DNA of 55,392 nt from Acidovorax sp. (GTDB taxonomy: Bacteria > Pseudomonadota > Gammaproteobacteria > Burkholderiales > Burkholderiaceae_C): NCBI RefSeq assembly GCF_021287135.1, contig NZ_JAJTBB010000046.1:1-55392 (forward strand). Direction: 5' to 3'. Under the pieces are notes generated by a model that was not told the DNA's origin, made no database searches, and saw only the letters and a program-made list of their open reading frames with translations. Made by a program: the position numbers and the translations under genes. Positions within the stretch are counted from its first letter, which is position 1; every line of letters begins with the position of its first letter. Below are positions 24,065-33,572 of this stretch, piece after piece.

Positions 24065-25213
24065 ATGTTTGCCGCCATGAATTCCGAACAAGAAATGCTG
24101 CGTGACAGCGTGCGCCGCTTCATGAAAAGCGAAGTCGCACCCTATGTCGCCCAGCACGACAAGGACAAGACCTTCCCGTTCGAACTGCTCCAGGAGCTGT
24201 CCCAGTTCGGGTACATCGGCGGCCGGCTGCCCGAGGCCCTGGGCGGCATGGACATGGACCAGATGACCTGGGCGATGCTCATGGAAGAAGCCGGCTACAC
24301 CTGGCTGTCGCTGCGGACCATGGTGAACATCACCAACGCGGCCATCAACAAGCTGGCCGCAGAGGCCAACGAAGAGCAGCGCGAACGCTTCCTGAAACCC
24401 CTGCTGGCGTCCGAGCGCAAGGTGTTCAACGCCATCAGCGAGCCGGGCACGGGCTCCAACATCGCCCAGGTGCAGACGCGCGCCGACCTGCAGGGGGACC
24501 ACTACGTGCTCAACGGCCGCAAGCTGTGGATCACCAACGGGGCCTTTGGCGACTTCGGCATCGTGGTCGCGCGCACGTTCAGCCCCGATTGCCAGGGCGG
24601 GCTCTCCACCTTCCTGGTGGAGCGCGATGTATCTCCGTATGAAGTGCGCAGTGTCGACACGATGGTGTTGCGCAGCACCGGCACGGCAGAGCTCTCGTTC
24701 GACAACGTCAAGGTGCCGCGCGAGAACCTGCTGGGCGAAGAAGGCAATGCGCTCAAGAAGATGCTGATGGGGCTCGATAGCGCGCGCGTCAACATCGCCA
24801 TGGGCGCGGTGGGCGCCGCGCAGGCAGCCCTGGACCTGTCGATCGACTACGCCCGCACCCGCACGCAGTTCGGCAAACCCATCGGCAGCTTCCAGCTGGT
24901 GCAAAAGCTCATCGTGGACATGACGATCCGCGTGGAGGCGGCCCGTGCGCTGGGCCTGCGCGCCGCTGCCGCGCTGGACGCCAATGCCGACGCACGCACG
25001 GCCTGCTCCATCGCCAAGCTCTACGCCACCGAGGCCGCGCATGAAGTGGCCAGCATGGCGCTGCAGGTGCATGGCGGCCTGGGCTATGCCACCGACTACC
25101 CCATCGAGCGCATCTTCCGCGACACCCGCGGCGGCACGATCCCCGAAGGCACCACCGAAGTGCAGACCCTGATTGCCGGCCGCGAAATCCTGGGCATCTC
25201 GGCGATTGCCTGA
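24065..25213 (+). CDS. Acyl-CoA dehydrogenase
   Basis: This 382-residue flavoprotein has the three-part acyl-CoA dehydrogenase fold with 'FNAISEPGTGSNIAQVQT' and 'GRKLWITNGAFGDF' (FAD and substrate regions), 'LGLRAAAALDA' and 'QVHGGLGYATDYPIERIFRD'. The catalytic base is Glu361 in 'TIPEGTTEVQTLIAGREILG'. It would introduce a 2,3-double bond into an acyl-CoA, feeding the hydratase in the leftward arm. AGGAG precedes ATG 24065. No ETF genes are nearby. The sequence around the base resembles glutaryl-CoA-type and branched-acyl enzymes, but the chain specificity is not deducible. Confidence 0.95.
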   Translation: MFAAMNSEQEMLRDSVRRFMKSEVAPYVAQHDKDKTFPFELLQELSQFGYIGGRLPEALGGMDMDQMTWAMLMEEAGYTWLSLRTMVNITNAAINKLAAEANEEQRERFLKPLLASERKVFNAISEPGTGSNIAQVQTRADLQGDHYVLNGRKLWITNGAFGDFGIVVARTFSPDCQGGLSTFLVERDVSPYEVRSVDTMVLRSTGTAELSFDNVKVPRENLLGEEGNALKKMLMGLDSARVNIAMGAVGAAQAALDLSIDYARTRTQFGKPIGSFQLVQKLIVDMTIRVEAARALGLRAAAALDANADARTACSIAKLYATEAAHEVASMALQVHGGLGYATDYPIERIFRDTRGGTIPEGTTEVQTLIAGREILGISAIA

Positions 25214-25246
25214 TCCCTCGCGCCACAGAACAACCAGGAGACAAGA

Positions 25247-27361
25247 TTGACCGACCTTTCACGACTGATCCGCCCGCGCTCGATCGCCCTCGTGGGCGCC
25301 TCGGACCGCACGCACAGCATTGGGGAGCGCACGCTGACCAACCTGCTGGACTATTCCGAGTTCGACGGGGACATCTACCTCGTCAACCCCACCAAGGCAG
25401 AGATCCGCGGGCGCCGCTGCTGGCCCAGCGTCGCATCGCTGCCCGCTACGCCCGATGTGGCGGTGATCGTGGTGCCCGCCTCCGGCGTGCTGGCGGTGGC
25501 CGAGGAGTGCGCAGCGCGGGGCGTGCCGTTCGCCATCGTGCTCACCTCGGGCTTTGGCGAAGCCGGTGAAGAAGGCGAGCGCGCCCAGGTGCGGCTCAAG
25601 GAAATCGCCGACGCCAGTGGCATGCGCCTGTATGGCCCCAACTGCCCGGGCCTCACCAACGTCAATCACCGCCTGGGCCTGACCTTCTCGCCCTCGTTCC
25701 CGCACGACCTCGTCAAAGGGCCCATCGGCCTGGCGACGCAGGGCGGCGGCCTGGGGCGCAACGTGATGCAGGCCATGGACCGCGGCATCGGCATCGGCCT
25801 GTGGGCTTCCACCGGTAACGAGGTGGACCTGCAGGTGGCGGACTTCATCCACTACATGGCCGATGCACCCGACATCCAGGTGATCGTGACCTTGCTGGAA
25901 GGCATCAAGGATGGCGCGAAGTTCGTGGCCGCGGTGAACCGGGCCGCGGCCAACGGCAAGCCGGTGATCGCGCTCAAGGTCGGCAAGTCGGCCTACGGGC
26001 AGAAGGCGGCGCAGTCCCACACCGCGTCCCTCACCGGATCGGCCGAGGTCAACAGCGCGGTGTTCAAGCAGTGCGGCGTGATCGAGGTGGATGACATCGA
26101 CGAGCTGGTCGATACCGCCTGGCTGTTCGCACGCGGCGAGCCGGCGCCCAGCGAAGGGGTGGCCATCTACACCTCGTCGGGCGGCACCGCCGCTTTGACA
26201 GCGGATGCCGTGGGCACCGCGGGCCTGACCCTTGCGCAGTTTGCCCCCCACACGCGGCAGGCGCTTGCTGATCTGCTGCCCACCTACGCGGCGCTGGACA
26301 ACCCCGTGGATACCACTGCGGCGGTGCTGAGCGACCCGGCGCTGATCGAAAAATCGCTGAGCGCGGTGGCGGTGGACCCGAACCTGAGCTGTGTGATCGC
26401 TCCCATTGCGCTGGACTATGGAGAGACCACGATCCAGCTGGCACGCACCATCATCGCGGCGCAAAAAGGCTGCGCCACGCCCGTCATTCCCATCTGGATG
26501 AGCGACCGCATGGGCGAGGGCTATCGCATGCTGGTCGAAGCCGGATTCGCACCGCCGCGTTCGGTGGGCAAGGCCATCAAGGCCATCCAGCGCTGGATCG
26601 AATACGGCCGCTGGAAGCGCGCGCGCGATGCGCACCCGCCGCTGAACCCTGCGGCAGCGCTGCCGCCTGCCACGGCAACCCGCAGCCTCTCCGAGGCCGA
26701 AGCCAAGTCGCAGCTGCAGGCTGCCGGCATCCCGCTGCTGCCCAACGCACTGGCCCCCTCCGTGGAGGAAGCCGTCGCGGCCGCCAACGCCATGGGCTAC
26801 CCCGTGGTGGCGAAGATTGCGAGCGAACAGATCGTCCACAAATCCGACATTGGCGGCGTGATAGTGGGGCTGCAGAGCGCCGACGAACTGCGCCAAGCCT
26901 GGGAGGACATCATGGCGGCGGCCAGGCACCACCGGCCCGACGCGCACATCGACGGCCTGCTGGTCGAGAAGATGGCGCCGCGCGGTGGCCTGGAGCTGAT
27001 GGTCGGCGTCACGCGCGACCCGGTGTTCGGTCATGTGATGACGTTCGGCCTGGGCGGCATCTACGTGGAGATCCTGCGCGACGTGACCCGCCGCATGCTG
27101 CCGCTTTCTGCCGGCGAGGCCGCGGCGATGGTGCGCGAGATGCGGTGCTTTCCCTTGCTGGAAGGCGCACGCGGCCGCCCGCCGGCGGACCTGGAGGCAC
27201 TGCAGACGCTGCTGCTGCGGATCTCGGACTTCGTGGTGCACAACGCCGATCGCATCGAGGAAATGGACCTCAACCCCGTGTGGATTGGCGTGCAAGGCGA
27301 GGGCGTGCTGCCGCTCGATGCCGTGATCATCGAACGCGTGGCCGAAGGAGCCGGCGCATGA
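25247..27361 (+). CDS. ADP-forming acyl-CoA synthetase (acetate-CoA ligase family)
   Basis: This 704-residue fused enzyme has an N-terminal CoA-binding Rossmann domain ('RSIALVGASDRTHSIGERTL'), a succinyl-CoA-synthetase-like middle part with phosphohistidine His258 in 'SHTASLTGS', and a C-terminal ATP-grasp domain (from about residue 475: 'GYPVVAKIASEQIVHKSDIGG', 'LLVEKMAPRGGLELMVG'). It would make an acyl-CoA from a free acid, ATP and CoA, releasing ADP. The start is TTG 25247, with AGGAG six bases upstream. Its stop overlaps the start of the CoA-transferase gene, so two activation routes are encoded together. Confidence 0.94.
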   Translation: MTDLSRLIRPRSIALVGASDRTHSIGERTLTNLLDYSEFDGDIYLVNPTKAEIRGRRCWPSVASLPATPDVAVIVVPASGVLAVAEECAARGVPFAIVLTSGFGEAGEEGERAQVRLKEIADASGMRLYGPNCPGLTNVNHRLGLTFSPSFPHDLVKGPIGLATQGGGLGRNVMQAMDRGIGIGLWASTGNEVDLQVADFIHYMADAPDIQVIVTLLEGIKDGAKFVAAVNRAAANGKPVIALKVGKSAYGQKAAQSHTASLTGSAEVNSAVFKQCGVIEVDDIDELVDTAWLFARGEPAPSEGVAIYTSSGGTAALTADAVGTAGLTLAQFAPHTRQALADLLPTYAALDNPVDTTAAVLSDPALIEKSLSAVAVDPNLSCVIAPIALDYGETTIQLARTIIAAQKGCATPVIPIWMSDRMGEGYRMLVEAGFAPPRSVGKAIKAIQRWIEYGRWKRARDAHPPLNPAAALPPATATRSLSEAEAKSQLQAAGIPLLPNALAPSVEEAVAAANAMGYPVVAKIASEQIVHKSDIGGVIVGLQSADELRQAWEDIMAAARHHRPDAHIDGLLVEKMAPRGGLELMVGVTRDPVFGHVMTFGLGGIYVEILRDVTRRMLPLSAGEAAAMVREMRCFPLLEGARGRPPADLEALQTLLLRISDFVVHNADRIEEMDLNPVWIGVQGEGVLPLDAVIIERVAEGAGA

Positions 27362-28464
27362 CCGCCGCCACAGCCAGGCCGCCGCTGCAGGGCATCACGG
27401 TGGTGGATTTCAGCGAGCTGCTGCCGGGCCCCTTCCTCACGCAGAACCTGGCGGAAATGGGCGCACGCATCCTCAAGATCGAGCGCCCGCCGCATGGCGA
27501 CAACGCGCGGCACCTGGGCCAGGGTGCCTTTGAGGCCGTGAACCGGGGCAAGCAGAGCCTGCTGGCGGACCTCAAGGACGAAGCCCAGCGCGCCCAGGTC
27601 CGCGAGCTGATCGCGTCGGCCGATGTCGTGGTCGAGTCCTACCGCCCCGGCGTGATGGCGCGGCTCGGTCTGGACGCGGCGTCGCTCTGCCAGGCGTACC
27701 CGCAATTGATCTACGTCTCGCTCAGCGGCTACGGGCAGACGGGGCCCTGGGCCGACCTGCCGGGGCATGACATCAACTACCTGGCCGCCGCGGGCGTGCT
27801 GGCCGTCTCGGGCACGCCTTCCGGCGCGCCAGCCCAGAGCTTCGGGCTGCCCGTGGCCGACCTGTGCGGTGCGATGTACGCCCTGTCCGCCACGCTGGCT
27901 GCACTGTTCCAGCGCCAGGCCACCGGCCGAGGCCAGCACCTGGACGTGGCTCTGGCGGACTGCGCGCTGCACTGGATGAACCCCCGCCTGGGCGCGTACC
28001 GTGCCGGCGGGGCCGACACGCTGCAGGCGCAGCGGGACATCACGCTGGTCAAGGCGGCCTACGGTGCCTTCCGGTGCCGGGACGGGCGCTACCTTTCGAT
28101 TGCCGCCCTGGAGGACCATTTCTGGAAGCGCCTGTGCACTGCGCTCGGCCTTGCGCCCTTCGACGGCGCGGAGTACGCCGGGCACAAGGCCCGCAAGGCC
28201 GTGGCCGACGCGATCAACCAGCGCATCCAGCAAGCCGTCGAGGGCATGGACTCGCACGATGCGTTCGACCTGCTGTGCCGGCACGACGTGCCTTGTGCGC
28301 CCGTGGTGCCTCCCGCCGAACTGGCAGCGCAGCCGCACTTTGTCTCGCGCGGCAAATTCGCGCCGGGCGCCGATCTGCCGCTGGTGCGCTTTCCAGTGCG
28401 CATGGAAGGGGTGGAGGGCGCGGTGCTGGGGCCCTGCCCCGCGCTGGGCAGCTCGGGCTGGTAG
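27358..28464 (+). CDS. Class III CoA-transferase (CaiB/BaiF family)
   Basis: This 368-residue protein has the family N-terminus 'VVDFSELLPGPFLTQNLAEMGA', 'VVVESYRPGVMARLGL' and 'LIYVSLSGYGQTGPW'. The CoA-ester-forming Asp is Asp138 in 'GHDINYLA'. It should move CoA from a donor acyl-CoA to the pathway acid. ATG 27358 overlaps the stop of the acyl-CoA synthetase (ATGA), with AAGGAG in place. The short length and the domain order match the classical family. Whether it activates the entry acid or recycles CoA from an end product cannot be told. Confidence 0.94.
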   Translation: MTAATARPPLQGITVVDFSELLPGPFLTQNLAEMGARILKIERPPHGDNARHLGQGAFEAVNRGKQSLLADLKDEAQRAQVRELIASADVVVESYRPGVMARLGLDAASLCQAYPQLIYVSLSGYGQTGPWADLPGHDINYLAAAGVLAVSGTPSGAPAQSFGLPVADLCGAMYALSATLAALFQRQATGRGQHLDVALADCALHWMNPRLGAYRAGGADTLQAQRDITLVKAAYGAFRCRDGRYLSIAALEDHFWKRLCTALGLAPFDGAEYAGHKARKAVADAINQRIQQAVEGMDSHDAFDLLCRHDVPCAPVVPPAELAAQPHFVSRGKFAPGADLPLVRFPVRMEGVEGAVLGPCPALGSSGW

Positions 28465-28481
28465 ACAGGCAAAGCAAAGCG

Positions 28482-29501
28482 ATGCCCGGCCCACTGCGCA
28501 CACGGATCACCCAGCTGCTGGGGATCGACCACCCCATTCTGGGCGGCGGCCTGATGTGGCTGTCCGACGCCCAATACGTGGCCGCGCTGGTGAATGCGGG
28601 CTGCATGGGCTTCGTCACGCCGCGGTCCTATGCGGGCGAGGCGGATTTCTGCGACGCCCTGGAGCGCTGCGCGGAGCTGACCCAGGGCAAGCCCTTTGGC
28701 GTGAACCTCACGCTGTCGCACCGGCCCGAGGCCAATGCAGCGGTGCCGCGCTGGATGGAGGCCGCGCTCGCGCATGGGGTGCGGATCTTCGAGACCGCCG
28801 GGCATGCGCCGGCCGAACTGATCCGCGCACTGCACCGCTCCAACGCCATCGTGGTCCACAAGGCATCGAACCTGCGGCACGCGCTGTCGGCCGAGCGCGC
28901 GGGCGCGGATGCCATCGCGCTGGTCGGCATGGAAGAAGGCGGCCACCCGGGTGCCAACGAGCTGCCGACCATGCTCCTGGGCGCGCTGGCGCTCGGCCGG
29001 TTCAGCGTGCCGGTGGTGCTGGGCGGCGGCATCGGGCGTGGCAGGCAGCTGGCAGCGGTGCTGGCCCAGGGGCTGGATGGCGTGCTCATCGGTAGCCGCT
29101 TTCTGGTCTGCGAAGAGATCAGCGCGCATGCGCGCTACAAGGAGCACCTGCTGACCTGTGACGAGCACGCCACCGTACGGCTGCTGCAGTCGCTGGGCAG
29201 CACCTGGCGCGTGCTGCACAACGAGACCGCGCGGCAAGTGCAAGCCCTAGAACAGGCCGGCGCGCGGAACCACGCTGCCTTTGGCGACCTCCTCGCCGGC
29301 ACGACCACGCGCGACCGCTGCTACGCGCAGGGCGACTGGCAGCACGGCATGGCCTCGCTCGGGCCGTCGATTGCGTTTGCGCAGCGGATCGAGCCGCTGC
29401 AGGTCATCGTGAATGAGTTGGTGGCGGAGGCCGTGCAAGCCATCACGGCCCTCCCCGCCTTGGTTGCAATGGATTCGATGGATTCAATGGAAAAACAATG
29501 A
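28482..29501 (+). CDS. Nitronate monooxygenase / 2-nitropropane dioxygenase family flavoprotein (first copy)
   Basis: This 339-residue TIM-barrel FMN protein has 'IDHPILGGGLMWLSDAQYV', 'GVNLTLSH', 'AGADAIALVGMEEGGHPG' and 'VVLGGGIGRGRQLAAVLAQG', the NMO-family flavin- and phosphate-binding motifs. Family members oxidise alkyl nitronates or act as FabK-like enoyl reductases. The C-terminus ends in the odd 'MDSMDSMEKQ', coded by a tandem ATGGATTC repeat unit. Its stop overlaps the start of the second copy. Both copies follow the CoA-transferase gene. An enoyl-thioester reductase role would fit the pathway, but this is speculation. Confidence 0.9.
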   Translation: MPGPLRTRITQLLGIDHPILGGGLMWLSDAQYVAALVNAGCMGFVTPRSYAGEADFCDALERCAELTQGKPFGVNLTLSHRPEANAAVPRWMEAALAHGVRIFETAGHAPAELIRALHRSNAIVVHKASNLRHALSAERAGADAIALVGMEEGGHPGANELPTMLLGALALGRFSVPVVLGGGIGRGRQLAAVLAQGLDGVLIGSRFLVCEEISAHARYKEHLLTCDEHATVRLLQSLGSTWRVLHNETARQVQALEQAGARNHAAFGDLLAGTTTRDRCYAQGDWQHGMASLGPSIAFAQRIEPLQVIVNELVAEAVQAITALPALVAMDSMDSMEKQ

Positions 29502-30439
29502 ACCGACTGCCTTTCATGGACCGGCTCGTGCTGCCGGTCATTGCGGCGCCCATGCTGCGCGTCTCGGGGATCGAGCTGGTGTCGGCGGCCTGTGCCGCAG
29601 GCGTCATCGGCGCCTTCCCGACCGCCAACTGCGCATCACTGGGCGAGTTTGACGCCTGGCTGCAGCGCCTGAACCGGGAAGCTGCGGAGCAGCCACAGCG
29701 GGCCCCGTACTGCCCGAACCTCATCATGCGCCGCAACCCCGAGCGGCTCAAGGCCGAGGTGGATCTGATCGTGCGGCACCGCACCGAGCTGGTGATCACC
29801 AGCGTGGGCTCGCCGGCCTCGGTGATTCCCACGCTGCACGACGGCGGCTGCCTGGTGTTGGCCGACGTGGCATCGCTGCACCACGCGGAGCGCGCGCTGG
29901 AGGCGGGGGTCGATGGTCTGGTTCTGCTGTCGTCCGGCGCTGGCGGGCACACCGGCTGGGCCAACCCGTTTGCCTTTGTGCGCGCCGTGCGCCAGATGTT
30001 CGACGGCCCCATCGTGCTCTCAGGCGGCCTGTCGGACGGTATTGCCCTGCGCGCCGCGACCGTCCTGGGCTGCGACCTGGGGTGCGTGGGCACGCGCTTC
30101 ATCGCCACCCAGGAGAGCCTGGCGTCCGACCCGTACAAGGAGATGCTGCTGCACAGCTCCATGGACGACGTGCTGGCTACGCGCGCCTTCACGGGGCTGC
30201 CCGCCAACTTCCTCAAGCCGTCCATCGTCCGCGTGGGGCTGAACCCCGACGACCTGGACGAAACCGTGTCGGTGCAAGCGGCGCGCGAGAAGTTTGGCGG
30301 GGGTTCGGAAAGCGCTGTCATCCAGCGCTGGGCAGACCTGTGGAGCGCGGGCCATTCCGTGTCGGGCGTGAATGCCCTGCCGCCCGTGGCCGAGCTGGTG
30401 CAGTCGATGCAGGCCGAATTCAACGCCGCGGCAGGCTGA
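29498..30439 (+). CDS. Nitronate monooxygenase family flavoprotein (second copy)
   Basis: This 313-residue protein has 'VLPVIAAPMLRVSGIELV', 'ANCASLGEFDAWL', 'GLVLLSSGAGGHTGW' and 'PIVLSGGLSDGIALRAATVLG', again NMO-family motifs with the conserved GGHTG. It differs clearly from the first copy, so the two are not a recent duplication. The ATG lies inside the last codons of the first copy (ATGA), which suggests a heteromeric or coupled pair. It ends the rightward arm of the island, 30 bases before the convergent SH3-like gene. Confidence 0.9.
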   Translation: MNRLPFMDRLVLPVIAAPMLRVSGIELVSAACAAGVIGAFPTANCASLGEFDAWLQRLNREAAEQPQRAPYCPNLIMRRNPERLKAEVDLIVRHRTELVITSVGSPASVIPTLHDGGCLVLADVASLHHAERALEAGVDGLVLLSSGAGGHTGWANPFAFVRAVRQMFDGPIVLSGGLSDGIALRAATVLGCDLGCVGTRFIATQESLASDPYKEMLLHSSMDDVLATRAFTGLPANFLKPSIVRVGLNPDDLDETVSVQAAREKFGGGSESAVIQRWADLWSAGHSVSGVNALPPVAELVQSMQAEFNAAAG

Positions 30440-30469
30440 GGGCACAGCGCACTCGGCCTGCCCTGCCAA

Positions 30470-31993
30470 TCACCGCAGGCTCAGCGTCTGCCGCTTCCAG
30501 GCGGGGTCTTGCCAGCGCTGGAACAGGGGCAGCGCAGCCACATCGCCCGTCACGCGCTCGGTGGCCAAGCCATCCAGCCGCACCACCTCGAAGCTCTTGC
30601 GGTAACGGCCCTGGCCACGCGCCTCGCGGGCCACCAGCATCTGCTGGCCGCCGGGCACCCAGCCGGCCCATTCGGCCACGCCGGTCTCGGGCGTGGCGGC
30701 GGCAGGGGGCAGCACGTCGGCCAGCCAGCCGCCCTCGCTCTTGCGCAGCACCCACAGCTCGCGCCAGCCTTCCATCGGCTGCACGGCCAGCGCCACGGCC
30801 GTGCCTTCGCGGTTGGTGCTGGCCGATGCCGTCCACACCACGCCATAGGTGCAGCGGCGCAGCAGCGGGGCCTGGGCGCCATGCTGGGCGTCCACGAGCA
30901 GCACGCAGTTTTCCCCTGGGGCGCCGGGCTCGGTCAGCAGCATGGGGCGATTGCCGGCGGTCGCAGTGGCAGGCGCCGCGGCACTCACCAAGGCCCAGCG
31001 CACGGCACTCACGCGCATGGCGGCATCGTTGTACGTGCTCTGGTCGTCGTCCGTCAGATCCGCCTTGTTCACGCCCGTGAATTCGGTCAGGGCACGGGCT
31101 GCAGCGGCCGCCACGGCCGGGTCGGTCACGCCCTTGCGGGCCTGCTGGAAAGCCGTGGCGCCCCACACGCTGGCGCGGCGCATCTGCACGCGGTTGCGCA
31201 GGTAGCCGGGCAGGCCGGCCACGTCCGCACGCTCCAGCACGTCGGCCTGCCAGGCGGTGACCTGGGCGCGCTCGTGCGCAGGCAGGTCGGGGTTGATGCA
31301 CTCGGGGCGGGTCAGCGCCAGGGCCGCGCGGGCGCGCTGCCCGGCATCGGCCACAGGCAGGGCCAGCAGGCGGCGGAAGGCTTCGCCGTCATAGCAGACC
31401 TGCATGCGGCCTTCCACCTCATAGGTGGCAAAGCGCACGCCGTAGCCGCTGGCCACGTCTAGGTGCGCCGACAGCGTGGCGCCCGAGGCCTTGCCCGGCA
31501 CAGCCGCCGAGGCACGGCGCGCCAGCCGGTCGGCAAAGGTGCCCAGCGCATCGAAGGCCTGCGCGCCCTCCGCGCCCGCCAGTGTCTGGGCCGGCGCAGC
31601 TTGCAGATACGCAGCGGTGAGGCCAATGCCCAGCGCCTCCGCACCCGGCGTATCCTGCACAAAGCGCACCACGGCCAGCAGTGCGGGGGCCTCGGCCTCG
31701 GTGAGCACCACGCGGCGCACCTCGCTCGCACGGATGAAGCCGCCGCGTTCGCGCTTGTGGTCCCACACCTGCAGGTAGTCCAGGCGTTCGCCGCGCACTT
31801 CCAGCACTTCACCCTGCCAGAGCACCGTCTGCTGCTGGGCGCCATCGCGCGGCGCGGCGCGCAGGCTGGCCTGGTCCTGCACCACGATGGCGCTGCCGAG
31901 GGTGCTGGCGGGGGACGTGGGAGCGGCTTCGGCCGCCACGGTGGCTGCAGCGCTGGCCACGGCCACCACCAGGGTTGCGAGGGTGGCGTTCAT
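30470..31993 (-). CDS. Secreted protein with N-terminal SH3-like domain, function unknown
   Basis: This 507-residue protein has a signal peptide ([20 protein letters not shown] region, cleavage near AEA) and a bacterial SH3-like domain at about residues 35-90 ('[19 protein letters not shown]', '[20 protein letters not shown]'). The rest, about 400 residues, is Ala-rich and contains conserved-looking Cys pairs ([30 protein letters not shown]) and no known catalytic motif. ATG 31993 was chosen because GGAG is eight bases upstream; an ATGA-coupled ATG at 31999 is the alternative. It is co-transcribed with the SPFH gene upstream. Confidence 0.8.
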   Translation of the reverse strand: MNATLATLVVAVASAAATVAAEAAPTSPASTLGSAIVVQDQASLRAAPRDGAQQQTVLWQGEVLEVRGERLDYLQVWDHKRERGGFIRASEVRRVVLTEAEAPALLAVVRFVQDTPGAEALGIGLTAAYLQAAPAQTLAGAEGAQAFDALGTFADRLARRASAAVPGKASGATLSAHLDVASGYGVRFATYEVEGRMQVCYDGEAFRRLLALPVADAGQRARAALALTRPECINPDLPAHERAQVTAWQADVLERADVAGLPGYLRNRVQMRRASVWGATAFQQARKGVTDPAVAAAAARALTEFTGVNKADLTDDDQSTYNDAAMRVSAVRWALVSAAAPATATAGNRPMLLTEPGAPGENCVLLVDAQHGAQAPLLRRCTYGVVWTASASTNREGTAVALAVQPMEGWRELWVLRKSEGGWLADVLPPAAATPETGVAEWAGWVPGGQQMLVAREARGQGRYRKSFEVVRLDGLATERVTGDVAALPLFQRWQDPAWKRQTLSLR

Positions 31994-31995
31994 GT

Positions 31996-33339
31996 TCATT
32001 GCTCCGTGGTGGTGGCGGTGGCGTCGTCTGCAGCCGCCGCGGCCTGCGCTGCCCCGGCCTGGGCGTTGCGCTGGCCGCCCAGCAATGCGGCGCCAATGAA
32101 GTCGCCGTTGGTGGGCGGGGGCGCGATGATGACCTGGATCTTGTCCGAGAGCTTGTCGGCCAACGTCTTCTGGATGAGCAGCGGGTGCTTGGTCACGAGC
32201 GCCCCTTCGCGCGCCATCTGCTCGGCGTTCACCTTGCCGATGCGGTCCATGCGGTAGGCCTCGGCCTCGGCCAACTTCTGGCGGGCTTCGGCCTCGCCGG
32301 CGGCTTCGATGCGGCGGGCCTGGGCGGCGCCTTCGGCGGCCTTCACGCGGGCCACGCGCTCAGCTTCGGCCTCCAGCTGGCGCTGCTCGATCTGTCGCTG
32401 CTTGAAGGGCAGCACATGCTTCATGGCTTCTTCCTGGGCCTTGGCGGCGATGACCTGCTCGCGCGCAGCAGCCTCGGCCGCTACTTCGCGGCGCACCTTC
32501 TCGGCCGTGGCGTCCAGCTCGTTTTCCTTTACGCGCTTGTCTTTGAGCTCCAGCGTGTAGCGCATCTTTTCCGAAGCGAGCTCCTCAGCCAGCAGGCTGT
32601 CCATGCCGCGGCGGTATTCGGCGGGCAAGTCCACCTTGCCGATCTGCACGCTGCGCAGCGTCACGCCGTCCGCAGCCAGTCGGGCACGCAGTTCGGTCTC
32701 GATGGTCTGCGCGATCTCGGCCCGCTTGGACGAGAAGATCTCGCGCACGGTGTAGCGGGCAAACACCTTGTAGACCAGGCCCTGCACCGCCGGCTCCACG
32801 ATGTCGGCGCCCACGTTGTCCGGCAGGTTGCCGCCGCGCACGGCGGGCGAGTTCGGGTCCAGGGCGTAGCGCACGCTCAGGTCCAGGCCCAGCGACAGGC
32901 CTTCCACCGACTGCAGCGGTGCGCTGCCCGTGGCCTGGCGCATGGCCTCGGGGCGGTAGCTCTGGTCGCGCAGCGAGAAGACGCGCAGCGTGTGCAGCCC
33001 CGGCACCACCCACACGCTGCCGTCGCGCCACAGGCTGACGCTGCCGGTGAACTGGTTCAGGCGCACGCCCAGCTCGCCCTGCGCCATGTGCTGCACGGGC
33101 GGGTTGCGAACCACCATCCAGCCCGCCGCCGCCACCACCGTGCCCGCGGCCAGCCAGCGCACGGTGCGGGCGGTGGGCAGCAGGTAGGCCCAGTTCAGGG
33201 GCGCTGCCGGTGCGGTGTCCGCCGCGGCGGCGCCTTCTTGCAGGTCAGCATCCAGCACGGGCTCTGTGCCGGTCTCGGGCAAAGCGGTGGACGAGCGGCC
33301 CTTCAGGGTCTGCACGAGGCGGTTCCAGGTGGTTTTCAT
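31996..33339 (-). CDS. SPFH/band-7 domain membrane protein (prohibitin-like)
   Basis: This 447-residue protein has an N-terminal cytoplasmic segment, one transmembrane helix (about residues 61-78, '[16 protein letters not shown]'), an SPFH domain (about 85-290: '[20 protein letters not shown]', '[14 protein letters not shown]', '[20 protein letters not shown]') and a long Ala/Glu/Arg-rich coiled coil ('[20 protein letters not shown]') to about residue 390. SPFH proteins form large membrane rings that organise microdomains or proteases. No NfeD-type protease partner is adjacent; instead a periplasmic SH3-like protein is coupled to it, an unusual pairing. The Ala/Thr tail is low complexity. Confidence 0.9.
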   Translation of the reverse strand: MKTTWNRLVQTLKGRSSTALPETGTEPVLDADLQEGAAAADTAPAAPLNWAYLLPTARTVRWLAAGTVVAAAGWMVVRNPPVQHMAQGELGVRLNQFTGSVSLWRDGSVWVVPGLHTLRVFSLRDQSYRPEAMRQATGSAPLQSVEGLSLGLDLSVRYALDPNSPAVRGGNLPDNVGADIVEPAVQGLVYKVFARYTVREIFSSKRAEIAQTIETELRARLAADGVTLRSVQIGKVDLPAEYRRGMDSLLAEELASEKMRYTLELKDKRVKENELDATAEKVRREVAAEAAAREQVIAAKAQEEAMKHVLPFKQRQIEQRQLEAEAERVARVKAAEGAAQARRIEAAGEAEARQKLAEAEAYRMDRIGKVNAEQMAREGALVTKHPLLIQKTLADKLSDKIQVIIAPPPTNGDFIGAALLGGQRNAQAGAAQAAAAADDATATTTEQ

Positions 33340-33572
33340 GGTGTGTTCTCTCTCGGTTGGGGTTCGGTGTTGTTGTCAGTCTCTGGGCCGCCGCCAAGGC
33401 TGGCTCATTGAGGACCGATTGTTCGAATCCACCCCGGAAGCAACAACGCGGCGCGCCGCCCAAACCCCTCACGCTGGCCGCGTGAACACTCCGGCCCCGG
33501 AAGAAAAACTCACACCGGATCAACCCGGGCGGCCGGGATAATCCGCTCACCCCCACTGCCCCGCCCTCTGCC

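Noticed and set aside
25259-27295. A 678-codon open frame antisense to the acyl-CoA synthetase gene
   Set aside because: The translation is His/Arg/Gly-rich with no motif and mirrors the codon bias of the sense gene; it is a shadow frame of high-G+C DNA.
28482-30439. The two NMO genes as a recent tandem duplication
   Set aside because: Beyond family motifs the sequences differ throughout and differ in length, so they are old paralogues or unrelated subfamilies.
30456-30480. GCCTGC/GCAGGC hairpin as a terminator between the convergent NMO and SH3-like genes
   Set aside because: The stem is only six pairs with a 13-base loop, has no T run, and overlaps the coding end of the SH3-like gene.
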